64,000 bases of DNA, from NCBI RefSeq assembly GCF_030823375.1, contig NZ_JAUSXB010000001.1, positions 2,976,001-3,040,000 on the forward strand, in the 5' to 3' direction. The stretch's first letter is position 1; every line of letters begins with the position of its first letter. Position numbers and translations under genes: made by a program. The notes under the pieces were generated by a model that saw only the letters and a program-made list of their open reading frames with translations, made no database searches and was not told the origin of the DNA. This document shows, one piece after another, positions 34,014 to 42,024 of the stretch. This DNA is from Pseudarthrobacter siccitolerans (lineage in GTDB: Bacteria > Actinomycetota > Actinomycetes > Actinomycetales > Micrococcaceae).

Positions 34014-34985
34014 CGCTGCCTCCGCCATGGCCAGGTGCCTTCGCGTCATCTCCGTGGGGTCGTCCTGGAGCCACTCGTGGCCGCCCCACTCGCTGGTGAG
34101 CGTGCCGCTGAAGCCGTTCCGGCCCAGGAGGCCGCCCAGGTCACGCAGCGGCTCCGTGACCCGCCCGCCGTCGTCGTCCAGGTCCCAGAACTTCAGGTGG
34201 AAGGCGCCCACCATGGGGAGGATGCCCTGCAGGTCCGCCGCATCGCTGCGGCCAAAGCGGATGAGCAGGTTCATATAGAGGGTGTGGATCGGCGGGGGCA
34301 CGTTTCCTGAGCGGAGCAGGGCGGTGACGGCGTCGATGGTGGCGGGATCGCGCCAGTCATTCTCGAGCCGCCTCATGAAGTCCTGGGGCATGCCGCCCTG
34401 GCGAAGTTTCTCCAGGTAGGTGACGGGAAGGGCGGGCATCAGCATGCTGACGTCCACGAGCACCCGCACGTGGTCATCTCCGAGCGCGTCTATCGCTTCG
34501 AGGGCAGGTTCGACGGCGGGGCTGCCGGGGGCCTGCTGCCCCTGGATTTCCTCAAACAGCACCAGGTCGAGCTCATGCAGCAGCGGCTGGACCAGCGTGA
34601 GCAATTCGGTGCCGGCCTGGCCGATCGGGAGCCGGATCCCATGCGCTCCTACCCGCTGCGCGGCATGGATCTGGGGTACCAGGAAATCCAGGCGCTGCTG
34701 CAGGGGGCGGCGTTCCGTCGGCGTGAAGTCGTCCAGGCTGGCACCCACGATACTGACAGATCCGCCCTTCGCTGCCAGGGCATCGCGTAGCTCGTCGACC
34801 TCGGCGTCGTGCGGAGCGGGAAAAGACCGCCATACCAGCCCAGGTTCGAGTTCGATGGTCTTCGCCACCGAGTCCGCGATACCGGTGACGATGTCATGGG
34901 CTGACTGGCGTGCGGTGATGATGTCCGGGGTCCAGTTGAAGGAGCTGGCGCAGAGGGTCCAGCTGCCAGGAATTTCGGGAGCCAT
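33978..34985 (-). CDS. Diverged deglycosidase alpha-like TIM barrel (set E)
   Basis: A 335-residue barrel starting MAPEIPGSWTLCASSFNWTP. Likely metal ligands are found in VLFEEIQGQ, VRVLVDVSML, FHLKFWDLDDDG and LTSEWGGHEW, so the site is probably complete, but overall it is the most diverged alpha-like protein in the window. ATG 34985 is backed by GGGGAAG upstream. The gene is divergent from the beta-like gene at 35053 with only 67 bp between starts. Its C-terminal residues derive from a REP-like repeat. Predicted role is deglycosidase-like cleavage with a different substrate. Confidence 0.75.
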   Translation of the reverse strand: MAPEIPGSWTLCASSFNWTPDIITARQSAHDIVTGIADSVAKTIELEPGLVWRSFPAPHDAEVDELRDALAAKGGSVSIVGASLDDFTPTERRPLQQRLDFLVPQIHAAQRVGAHGIRLPIGQAGTELLTLVQPLLHELDLVLFEEIQGQQAPGSPAVEPALEAIDALGDDHVRVLVDVSMLMPALPVTYLEKLRQGGMPQDFMRRLENDWRDPATIDAVTALLRSGNVPPPIHTLYMNLLIRFGRSDAADLQGILPMVGAFHLKFWDLDDDGGRVTEPLRDLGGLLGRNGFSGTLTSEWGGHEWLQDDPTEMTRRHLAMAEAALIEPAETPVGG

Positions 34986-35012
34986 AGGCGTCTTCCCCTT
35001 TATGCTTGTTAA

Positions 35013-35029
35013 TGACAAACTTATGTCAG
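35013..35029. promoter_or_regulatory. Operator candidate between set E genes
   Basis: TGACA (35013-35017) and TGTCA (35024-35028) form an inverted repeat, and ACTTATGTCAG (35019-35029) matches the cluster motif in nine of eleven positions relative to ACTTATGTCTG. It lies in the 67-bp divergent gap, so it probably controls both set E genes. Confidence 0.55.
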
Positions 35030-35052
35030 TTTTAGGATAAAGGATGGAAGCC

Positions 35053-35499
35053 ATGTTGGAAACCGCTTTGCGCGAAGATGCGCTGACTGCCACTTCGGGA
35101 GGCTTTGAGCTCCGGCTCGGCCTGCCGTGGATCCGCTCCATGCCACTCTCCAGCATTGCCGGCCTGGGGGTGGAGGTGGACGGCGTTCCGGTGGCGCCGC
35201 GTGAGCTGGCGGTGGTGCTGGGACCACGGCATGTGCGGCTTGATGCGCTGGAGGCGGAGTCCGGCTGGTGGTTCGTGCAGGACAGGCTGGTCCTGGCGGG
35301 CCGATGCGCGCTCTCACGCGGCAAGCACGCCGTCGCCGTCGACTTCCAGCTGATGGTGCCGTACCTGCAGGCGCGGCCCGGCTCGCCCCTGGTCCTGCCG
35401 TTCCATCTGGAGGCCCGGCTGGAACTGGGCGGAAAGCGGGTACCCAGTGTCTCCCGCGACGTCGCCTCACCGGGCGCGCCCGAAGCTGTGGAATCTTAG
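35053..35499 (+). CDS. Diverged deglycosidase beta-like protein (set E)
   Basis: A 148-residue DUF6379-like protein. LPWIRSMPLSSIAGLGVEVDG and FQLMVPYLQARPGSP align with the two conserved blocks of the other beta proteins. ATG 35053 has AGGA eight bases upstream; ATG 35044 overlaps that site and is less likely. The stop overlaps the convergent ROK gene's stop by four bases. The C-terminal part (KRVPSVSRDVASPGAP) is longer than in sets C and D. Its alpha partner is presumably the divergent gene 33978-34985. Confidence 0.78.
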   Translation: MLETALREDALTATSGGFELRLGLPWIRSMPLSSIAGLGVEVDGVPVAPRELAVVLGPRHVRLDALEAESGWWFVQDRLVLAGRCALSRGKHAVAVDFQLMVPYLQARPGSPLVLPFHLEARLELGGKRVPSVSRDVASPGAPEAVES

Positions 35500-36758
35500 G
35501 CGGGAACTGCGACGCGTTCCGGCGTCGGCCGGCCATCCGCGAACCAGCGGGGGAAAGTGGCATCAAAAAGCTGCTCGCGGGCCAGTTCGGCTCCACCACG
35601 CAGCGGCTCCCGCTCATCATTCACCGAGAGGGTGATGGTGAGGTCGCGGGTGGCAAGGGGAAGCGATAATTCGTAGACCCGCTGCCGCACCTCCGCCAGG
35701 AAAACTTCACCGGCCGAACCCATGGCCCCGCCGATGACAATCACTCCGGGGTTGAACATGTTCACGAGGGCTGAAATGGTTTCACCTGCTACGCGGGCCG
35801 ACTTTTGCACCAGGGAGATGGCCAGGGAGTCGCCGGCCTGGGCTGCGAGGGTGATCTCCTCAAGCGATAGGTGACCCTTCCTGGCCGCCGCGGCAAGGGA
35901 GGTGTTGGCGCCGTCCTTGATGGCCTCTTCTGCGTCCCGGACCAGCGCCCAGCCGCCGGCAACCGCTTCCAGGCAGCCAGTCTTGCCGCAACGGCATTGG
36001 ACGTCGGAGTCGGAGACGCGGACGTGGCCGATGTCGCCAGCCGCGCCGTTGGCTCCGCGGTGGATCCTGCCCTTCGACAGCAGGCCGGCTCCGATGCCCG
36101 AGCCGATTTTGCAGTAGATGAGGTCCGCGAGGGAGTCGCGCCGGCGGGCGCGTTCGCCAAGGGCCAGCAGGTTGGAATCGTTGTCCACCCACACCGGCGC
36201 GTTGAAGCGCTCCTCAAACGGCGTCCGCACATCGAAGCCGTTCCACCCTGGCATGATTGGCGGCGCCACAGGTTGTCCCGTGGTGAAGTCGACCGGGCCG
36301 GGAAGCCCCACCACGACGCCCCACGCGGGCACTTTGGGATGTTTCTTGAGCACGTCGTCGACGAGGGCCATCACGGCGTCGATGGTCTTCCCGGGCCCCT
36401 GGCCAATGTCCCAGGTGCGGTGCGCATGATCCACGATGTCGCCGTCGAGCGCGGCTATACCCACACGGATATGGGCCGCTCCAAGGGCGCAGATGATGAT
36501 ACGCCCCTGTTCAGCGCGGAAACGGAGCGTCCGTGGCGCGCGGCCGCCGGAGGAGGCCCCGAATTCTCCCTCGCCGAGGAAACCGATCGAGATCGCCTGG
36601 TCCACGCGCTGGCTGACGACACCCCTGCCCAGTCCGGTGACCTTGCCGATTTCGGGGCGGGTGGTTGCCTCGCCGGTTCGCACCAGGTTGACGATCCGCA
36701 GCAGGCTCGTCACTTCATCCGTCTGTGCTCCAAAGCGGAGGGTCGAGTCTGTCGTCAT
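35496..36758 (-). CDS. ROK family transcriptional regulator
   Basis: A 420-residue regulator. The N-terminal winged helix is about residues 15-70 (RPEIGKVTGLGRGVVSQRV), followed by a ROK sugar-kinase-like domain with WVDNDSNLLALGE and the zinc-binding signature CRCGKTGCLE. ROK repressors such as NagC, Mlc and XylR respond to sugars. ATG 36758 is used; the frame upstream to 36848 lacks support. It is divergent from a Gfo/Idh/MocA gene across 107 bp that contain CTTATG and CATAAG arms, making it the leading candidate for the regulator of the CTTATGTCTG motif. Confidence 0.9.
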   Translation of the reverse strand: MTTDSTLRFGAQTDEVTSLLRIVNLVRTGEATTRPEIGKVTGLGRGVVSQRVDQAISIGFLGEGEFGASSGGRAPRTLRFRAEQGRIIICALGAAHIRVGIAALDGDIVDHAHRTWDIGQGPGKTIDAVMALVDDVLKKHPKVPAWGVVVGLPGPVDFTTGQPVAPPIMPGWNGFDVRTPFEERFNAPVWVDNDSNLLALGERARRRDSLADLIYCKIGSGIGAGLLSKGRIHRGANGAAGDIGHVRVSDSDVQCRCGKTGCLEAVAGGWALVRDAEEAIKDGANTSLAAAARKGHLSLEEITLAAQAGDSLAISLVQKSARVAGETISALVNMFNPGVIVIGGAMGSAGEVFLAEVRQRVYELSLPLATRDLTITLSVNDEREPLRGGAELAREQLFDATFPRWFADGRPTPERVAVPA

Positions 36759-36827
36759 GGCAACAATTCTCACATACGGGAACCAACTAAGGCGCGGTTT
36801 TGGGCGACTATAGCTAAAACCTTCCTG

Positions 36828-36851
36828 ACTTATGAATAATAAGGACATAAG
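36828..36851. promoter_or_regulatory. Operator candidate between ROK regulator and Gfo/Idh/MocA gene
   Basis: CTTATG (36829-36834) and CATAAG (36846-36851) are perfect inverted arms with an 11-bp spacer. Read on the minus strand the right arm is CTTATGTCC, close to the CTTATGTCTG motif. It sits in a divergent regulator-target gap, the usual place for an autoregulatory operator. Confidence 0.65.
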
Positions 36852-36865
36852 AAAGGGCGGCGACG

Positions 36866-37906
36866 ATGCCTTTGGGTGTAGGAATTATTGGGGCCGGGCC
36901 CGGGGTGGCGGCCCTTCACGTGCCAGTGCTGGGGCGGGTTCCGGACCTGTTCAACGTGGTTCACATTGCTGATGCGGGAAGCGGGCGGGCGCGGGGCCTG
37001 GCCGAAAGGTGCGGTGCCCGCTGGTCGGAGGGGGAAGCGGGTTTGCTCGCGGACCCGGCCGTGGAGGTGGTGGCCATCTGCAGCCCGCCCGCTGAGCACG
37101 GGCGGCAGATCCTGGCGGCGCTCACCGCGGGCAAGCGTGCCATCTTCTGTGAGAAGCCGCTGGCTGCCAGTAGGCAGGAAGCGGAGGACGTCGTCTCGGC
37201 CTGCCGGGCGGCCGGAGCCGTTCTTCTAGTGGGCACGAACCACCTGTTTGATGCCGCCTGGGGGCGGGCAAAGCACCATCTTGTTGCCCTCGAGGGCAGG
37301 GTGCAGGCCGTTTCCGTGACCCTGGCGCTTCCGCCGAATGACCGATACCACCGGCTGGTGGCCGAGGGCGGTCCCTTCCAGGCTGCCCGGCGGGGACGTC
37401 CTGACCTCAAGGATCCTGCTGTGGCAGCGGGCGTCCTGAGGCCGTTGCTGACCGGTCTTGCGATTCATGATCTTCCCGCTGTGAGGGACATCGCGCCGGG
37501 CATCGATGAAGTTGTTTATGCACGCGTCGTTTCGCCAATCGGCTACCTGGTGGGGTATCGGGCCGGCGGAGTCCTTATCCAGCTGGCACTCACCATGCTC
37601 CCGGAGGGGCCGGATGCCCTGTGGCGGATGAGTATCGCCACCTCCCATGACCGCATCGAGGTGAACTTCCCGCCTGCCTTTGTCCATGCCGGAAGCGCTG
37701 CCACCCGGGTGCGAAGCGTCGACGGACAGTGGACCGAGTACCCGCGCGATGAAGAAGACGGCTACGTGTCCGAGTGGCGCCTGCTTGCTTCGCTCCTTGA
37801 GGGGGAGGCCCCTGTCGAGTATGACGAACTGCTTGCTGACGCCCATTACGCAACCGACCTGGCCGATGCTGTCGCAGCGAAAGTCCTTGCAGGGGTGCCG
37901 CAATGA
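36866..37906 (+). CDS. Gfo/Idh/MocA family oxidoreductase
   Basis: A 346-residue dehydrogenase-like protein with the Rossmann start VGIIGAGPGVAALHVPVLGRV and the signature RAIFCEKPLAASRQEA. The usual H-D substrate motif appears as AIHDLPAVRDIAPG. The substrate domain is shorter and diverged from the protein at 31.3-32.5 kb. AAAGGGCGG precedes the ATG. It overlaps the next gene by ATGA. It probably oxidises or reduces a sugar ring hydroxyl or keto group in the same pathway. Confidence 0.87.
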   Translation: MPLGVGIIGAGPGVAALHVPVLGRVPDLFNVVHIADAGSGRARGLAERCGARWSEGEAGLLADPAVEVVAICSPPAEHGRQILAALTAGKRAIFCEKPLAASRQEAEDVVSACRAAGAVLLVGTNHLFDAAWGRAKHHLVALEGRVQAVSVTLALPPNDRYHRLVAEGGPFQAARRGRPDLKDPAVAAGVLRPLLTGLAIHDLPAVRDIAPGIDEVVYARVVSPIGYLVGYRAGGVLIQLALTMLPEGPDALWRMSIATSHDRIEVNFPPAFVHAGSAATRVRSVDGQWTEYPRDEEDGYVSEWRLLASLLEGEAPVEYDELLADAHYATDLADAVAAKVLAGVPQ

Positions 37907-38697
37907 GTCGGGATCGCACGGTTCCTGTCTTCACGGAACTGCCGGCTTATTCAGCCGCTGTTGCCGAGCTTCCCCTGAGCACGGCAATCACGGACGACAG
38001 GCGGGGTGCTGTGGTTGTGGTAGCCGGATCCGGCGATTGGCGGATCGCCATCCAGGATGCCATGGCCGCCGGAGCCGCGGCGGTGGTGCTTGCCGATCCT
38101 GCAGTGCTTCGGCGGGAAGCTGTTGAAGCGGTTCCGTGGCCCGGGGACATTCCGGTGATTGTCGATCGTCCCCGCCTGCGTCCGGATGTTGTTGCTGACG
38201 CTCAGCGGGCACGGCGCGGCAGCCCGCCACGCCTGATCACTGTCGAATGTGCTGCCCCCGCAGCAGCCCTGGACGGCGTCATTCTCGATGGCTTTGGCTG
38301 GGCGAGGTCCCTGGCAGGAGAGCCACTCGCACTGCACGCATCCATTGCCACCGTACAGGGCAGGATCGCGCTCCTGGAGTCGAGGGACTCCGGCGACGGT
38401 TCGGTCCCGGCCACTGTGATGGCAACTCCCGTGGGGGGCGTTCACCCGGGAGGACTGCTCCAGGTGGTGGCCCTTGGCGAGGTGCGGACTGAAGTCACCC
38501 TGGACCAGCCGGCCCGGTTGGCGCGGGTGGAGACCTTCAGGGAGGAGGGGGCGTTACGCGCTCCCGAACGCTTTGAATCATCAGCGAGGCTGGCACTCCG
38601 CCGGGCTATCGACGCCTGCTTGTCGGATGGACCGACAGCTGACCTGGAGGAGCTGCTGCAGGACATGGCCCTGGCCCGGTCTCTGCTCGGTGCGTAG
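37903..38697 (+). CDS. Unrecognised protein coupled to Gfo/Idh/MocA gene
   Basis: A 264-residue protein that I do not recognise. The N-terminal half alternates hydrophobic strands and Ala-rich helices (GAVVVVAGSGDWRIAIQDAM, AAAVVLADPAVL, IPVIVDRPRLRPD), as in a Rossmann-like fold without a glycine loop. The C-terminal half has ATPVGGVHPGGLLQVVALGE and a Glu/Leu-rich tail. It has no signal peptide or membrane segment. The four-base overlap with the Gfo/Idh/MocA gene suggests it is an accessory subunit or acts on the same substrate. Confidence 0.8.
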   Translation: MSRDRTVPVFTELPAYSAAVAELPLSTAITDDRRGAVVVVAGSGDWRIAIQDAMAAGAAAVVLADPAVLRREAVEAVPWPGDIPVIVDRPRLRPDVVADAQRARRGSPPRLITVECAAPAAALDGVILDGFGWARSLAGEPLALHASIATVQGRIALLESRDSGDGSVPATVMATPVGGVHPGGLLQVVALGEVRTEVTLDQPARLARVETFREEGALRAPERFESSARLALRRAIDACLSDGPTADLEELLQDMALARSLLGA

Positions 38698-38731
38698 GCA
38701 GGCGGTTATTCCCATGTCTAATCTGAGCATT

Positions 38732-38765
38732 CTTATGTTGTTTTTAGACCAAAGTAAGGTAATAT
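38732..38765 (+). promoter_or_regulatory. Promoter with CTTATGT motif before the DHA2 transporter
   Basis: CTTATGTTG (38732-38740) overlaps a -35-like TTGTTT (38738-38743), 16 bases before TAATAT (38760-38765). A protein bound to the motif would block the -35 region. The 171-bp gap 38698-38868 otherwise shows no gene. Confidence 0.55.
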
Positions 38766-38868
38766 GGGTACCGGCGCCGGGGTTCCCTGCGGACCCGTTC
38801 TCCGTCGTGATGGTGCGTCGGGGGCACAACACGTCGCGTCGACGGCCCGATCGTTCGGGTAGATCACT

Positions 38869-40365
38869 ATGCCACTTTCTCCTTTGAGACTCCGTTTCCT
38901 TGTTATTTCCCTGCTCTCGGTCTCCTTCCTCGGGGCCCTGGACCACACCGTGGTGTCCACTTCCCTGGCCACCATTGCCGGTGAACTGGGCGCACTGCAG
39001 CTGATGAGCTGGGTTGTGGTGGGTTACACGCTCGCCAGTACCGTGCTGCTGCCGGTGCTCGGCAAACTGGGCGATGTGCTGGGCGCGCGCCGCATCTTCC
39101 TCGGCTCTCTCGTGATGTTCCTCGCCGCCTCCTTGGCCTGCGGCTTCGCTACGGACATGTCCTGGCTTATTACCGCCCGGGTCCTGCAGGGGATGAGCTC
39201 CGCGGGACTGCAGCTGATGTCCCAGACGATTATTTCCCGCGTCACCACCCAGCGTGAACGGCCCAGCTACATGGCCATCATTGGAGCAGCTTTCCCCATC
39301 GCCATCCTGGTGGGCCCGGTCCTCGGCGGCGCCATCACCGATTACTGGGGCTGGCAGTGGGTCTTTTGGATCAACATCCCGGTGGGTGCAGCGGCTCTGG
39401 GCCTCGCGCTTGTCGCCGTTCCGCACCTGGAGCCGGGCCCGATGCCCCGCCGCTTCGACGTTGCCGGGGCCGCTGTCTTCACCACAGCCCTGGTGGCGCT
39501 GGTACTTGCCGTCACATGGGCCGCCGAACGCAGCGCAGGTCTTGCCACCGCAGCCGCGCTCACGGTGAGCATCGCCGGTTTCGTTGCCTTCTTTTTTATC
39601 GAGCGGCGTGCCGCCGAGCCGATCGTTCCGCTCCGCTTCTTTACCAACAGGACCATTGCGGCGGGCACGGCACTTTCGGCGATTATCGGCGTCGGACTCT
39701 TCTCCATCACCGCCTACCTGCCCACCTACTTCCAGATGGCGTACCAGACCAGCGCCACGGTGTCCGGGCTGGTGCCGATCGCCACCGTGTTCGGCATGCT
39801 GATCAGCAACCTGCTCACCGGCTGGCTGGCCAGCCGGACAGGGCAGTACCGGATCTTCCCGATCGCGGGAACCATGATGGGGGCCGCCGGGCTTCTGGTG
39901 ATGGCGGTGCTGCCGGCCGGTCTTCCGCTGTGGGTTCCCATGATCGTGATGGCTGTGGTGGGAATGGGCACCGGGGCATTTATGAGCCTGATTGTCGCCG
40001 TGGTCCAGGGAGCTGTGCCGGCCAGCCAGACCGGCACCATCACTGCCACCATCAACCTGGTGCGGCAGGTGGGGTCAACGGTGGCGACGGCGGTCATCGG
40101 GGGAGTGATCGGCTTCGGGGTCGCGGCTCTTCTGCCGGCAGGCCTTGACGCTTCCACGCTGACGCCGCAATTGGTCCACGGGGCGGCGCCGGACATCCAG
40201 GCCAGCATCGCGCAGATCTACAGCTCAGTGTTCACGCCCATCTTCGTCGCCCTGGCGGCCACCTACGCCGTGGGAATTGTCGCAGCGGTCCTGCTTCCGC
40301 ACGGCCGCCTCTCCGACGAACATGTTCCCGCTCCCAACGCCACTTCCGAATCCCTCTCGGCCTGA
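38869..40365 (+). CDS. MFS transporter, DHA2 family (EmrB/QacA-like)
   Basis: A 498-residue membrane protein with about 14 hydrophobic segments. SFLGALDHTVVSTSLATIAGEL is the usual DHA2 helix-1 motif, and GKLGDVLGARRIFLGS and RVLQGMSSAGLQLMSQTII follow. The ribosome binding site is weak (GGGTAG). It is followed 16 bases later by the second GMC oxidase gene, so it likely exports a toxic aglycone or takes up the glycoside. Direction is not readable from sequence. Confidence 0.9.
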   Translation: MPLSPLRLRFLVISLLSVSFLGALDHTVVSTSLATIAGELGALQLMSWVVVGYTLASTVLLPVLGKLGDVLGARRIFLGSLVMFLAASLACGFATDMSWLITARVLQGMSSAGLQLMSQTIISRVTTQRERPSYMAIIGAAFPIAILVGPVLGGAITDYWGWQWVFWINIPVGAAALGLALVAVPHLEPGPMPRRFDVAGAAVFTTALVALVLAVTWAAERSAGLATAAALTVSIAGFVAFFFIERRAAEPIVPLRFFTNRTIAAGTALSAIIGVGLFSITAYLPTYFQMAYQTSATVSGLVPIATVFGMLISNLLTGWLASRTGQYRIFPIAGTMMGAAGLLVMAVLPAGLPLWVPMIVMAVVGMGTGAFMSLIVAVVQGAVPASQTGTITATINLVRQVGSTVATAVIGGVIGFGVAALLPAGLDASTLTPQLVHGAAPDIQASIAQIYSSVFTPIFVALAATYAVGIVAAVLLPHGRLSDEHVPAPNATSESLSA

Positions 40366-40381
40366 TCTCAAAGGAGACATC

Positions 40382-41959
40382 ATGTCCAACCCCACTATCG
40401 CCATCGTCGGCAGCGGACCCATTGGTTCCACGTACGCGCGGGTGCTCCTGGAGCAGGTCCCGAATGCGCGGGTGGTGATGTTCGAAGCCGGACCGCAGCT
40501 CACCGATGTTCCCGGCGAGAGCGTCCGGAACATCCTCGATCCCGCGGAGAAGGCGCGCGCCCGGGAAATGTCCCAGGGTCCGCAGGCCGGCGCCTTCCGA
40601 GAGTCGCTCGGCATCCCGGCAGCCACCGTCACCGAGGGCATGTTCACCGCCCGCCAAGGCACCCACCTCCTGGACTTCGGCGGCGCAGGCTCCGCCCACG
40701 CCTCCTCCTTCCCGGCCGCGGCTGCGGCCACCAACGTGGGAGGCCAGGGTGCGCACTGGACCTGCGCGACGCCGTCGCCCGCCTTCAGCGAGAAGATCCC
40801 CTTCATCGCGGATGATGAATGGGACGCGCTGATTGAGGACGCCAAGCGGTTGCTGCACGTCCACAGTGCCGCGTTCGCCGACTCGAAAGTGGGGGAAGCC
40901 ATTCGCACCCTCCTCGACGAAGAGTTCGGCGCGGAACTGCCGGATGGCTACGGGGTGGGCACCCTTCCGGTGGCCGGGGACCCGCAGCCGGACGGGTCCG
41001 TGCGCTGGGCTGGTGCCGACGTCGTCCTCGGCCCCCTGACCGACAAGGACAGCCCGCTCTCGCAGCAGTTCGAACTGCGTGACCTCACCCTGGTCCGCCG
41101 GGTGGAGCTCGACGGAAACCGCGTCAGCGGGGTCACGGTGCAGGACCTGCGCACAGGAGAGACCTCCTTTGTGGCAGCTGACATCGTTGTGGTGGCCGCC
41201 GATGCCTTCCGCTCCCCGCAACTCCTTTGGGCCTCGGGCATCCGGCCGGCCGCGCTTGGCCACTACCTGACCGAACATCCCGTGGTGATCTCCACAGTGG
41301 CACTCGACGCCGAAAAGATGCAGCGGTACGCCAGTGAAGAGGACCTCAAAGCCGAGCTGGCGCGGCGCGCACTGAACCCCGCGGACCCTGTGGCGGCGGT
41401 GAACCGCATTCCGTTCTCGGAGCCGGAGCACCCCTTCTCCGTCCAGGTGATGTACACCGAGACCACGCCGTTCCCCATGGAGCCGGGCACTCCCTACTCC
41501 GAAAACCGCTGGGGCTACGTCAACATGGGCTACGGGATGCGCAAACACCCGCGCTACGAGGACGCCGTCACCTTTGACGACAACGAGGCGGACTACCGTG
41601 GCTTCCCGAACATGACCATCGACTACGCGCTCACCGAGCGGGAGGAAACGGAGATAGCCCAGGCTACGGAACGGTTGCGCCGTGCCGGCAAGGCCCTGGG
41701 TGTCTTTGTCGCCGAGCCCCGGCTCATGCCGAACGGCTCCAGCCTGCACTACCAGGGCACCATGCGCCTTGGCGCTGCCGACGACGGCACCTCCGTAGCC
41801 GATCCGTGGTCCCGCGTGTGGGGCTACGAGAACCTGGTAGTGGGCGGTAACGCACTGATTCCGACGGCGACGGCGATGAACCCAACGCTGATGAGTGTTG
41901 CCATCGCGGTGCGCGGGGCCCGGAAGGCTGCCGGGGAGCTGGGGTCAAAGGGCGCCTGA
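40382..41959 (+). CDS. GMC-type FAD oxidoreductase, second candidate C-glycoside 3-oxidase
   Basis: A 525-residue flavoprotein with the FAD motif IAIVGSGPIGSTYARVLLEQ at its N-terminus, TNVGGQGAHWTCATPSP, the catalytic-His segment SSLHYQGTMRLG near residue 455 and the Asn in NALIPTATAMNPTLMS near 499. It is a paralogue of the enzyme at 26-27.5 kb and shares its pyranose-oxidase-like pattern. AAAGGAG precedes ATG 40382. Two such oxidases in one cluster suggest different glycosides or positions. It appears to be the last gene of its transcript. Confidence 0.86.
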   Translation: MSNPTIAIVGSGPIGSTYARVLLEQVPNARVVMFEAGPQLTDVPGESVRNILDPAEKARAREMSQGPQAGAFRESLGIPAATVTEGMFTARQGTHLLDFGGAGSAHASSFPAAAAATNVGGQGAHWTCATPSPAFSEKIPFIADDEWDALIEDAKRLLHVHSAAFADSKVGEAIRTLLDEEFGAELPDGYGVGTLPVAGDPQPDGSVRWAGADVVLGPLTDKDSPLSQQFELRDLTLVRRVELDGNRVSGVTVQDLRTGETSFVAADIVVVAADAFRSPQLLWASGIRPAALGHYLTEHPVVISTVALDAEKMQRYASEEDLKAELARRALNPADPVAAVNRIPFSEPEHPFSVQVMYTETTPFPMEPGTPYSENRWGYVNMGYGMRKHPRYEDAVTFDDNEADYRGFPNMTIDYALTEREETEIAQATERLRRAGKALGVFVAEPRLMPNGSSLHYQGTMRLGAADDGTSVADPWSRVWGYENLVVGGNALIPTATAMNPTLMSVAIAVRGARKAAGELGSKGA

Positions 41960-42024
41960 CCTGGGCGGGTTGTAGAAGGTGGCCGGTGGCAGGGCAGGAC
42001 CGGGGGCATGGATAACCTGTGGGT

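Noticed and set aside
33667..34278. Long open frame on the plus strand through the repeat gap
   Set aside because: It runs through repeats and the antisense of the set E alpha-like gene, has no ribosome binding site and encodes low-complexity Arg/Pro/Ser sequence.
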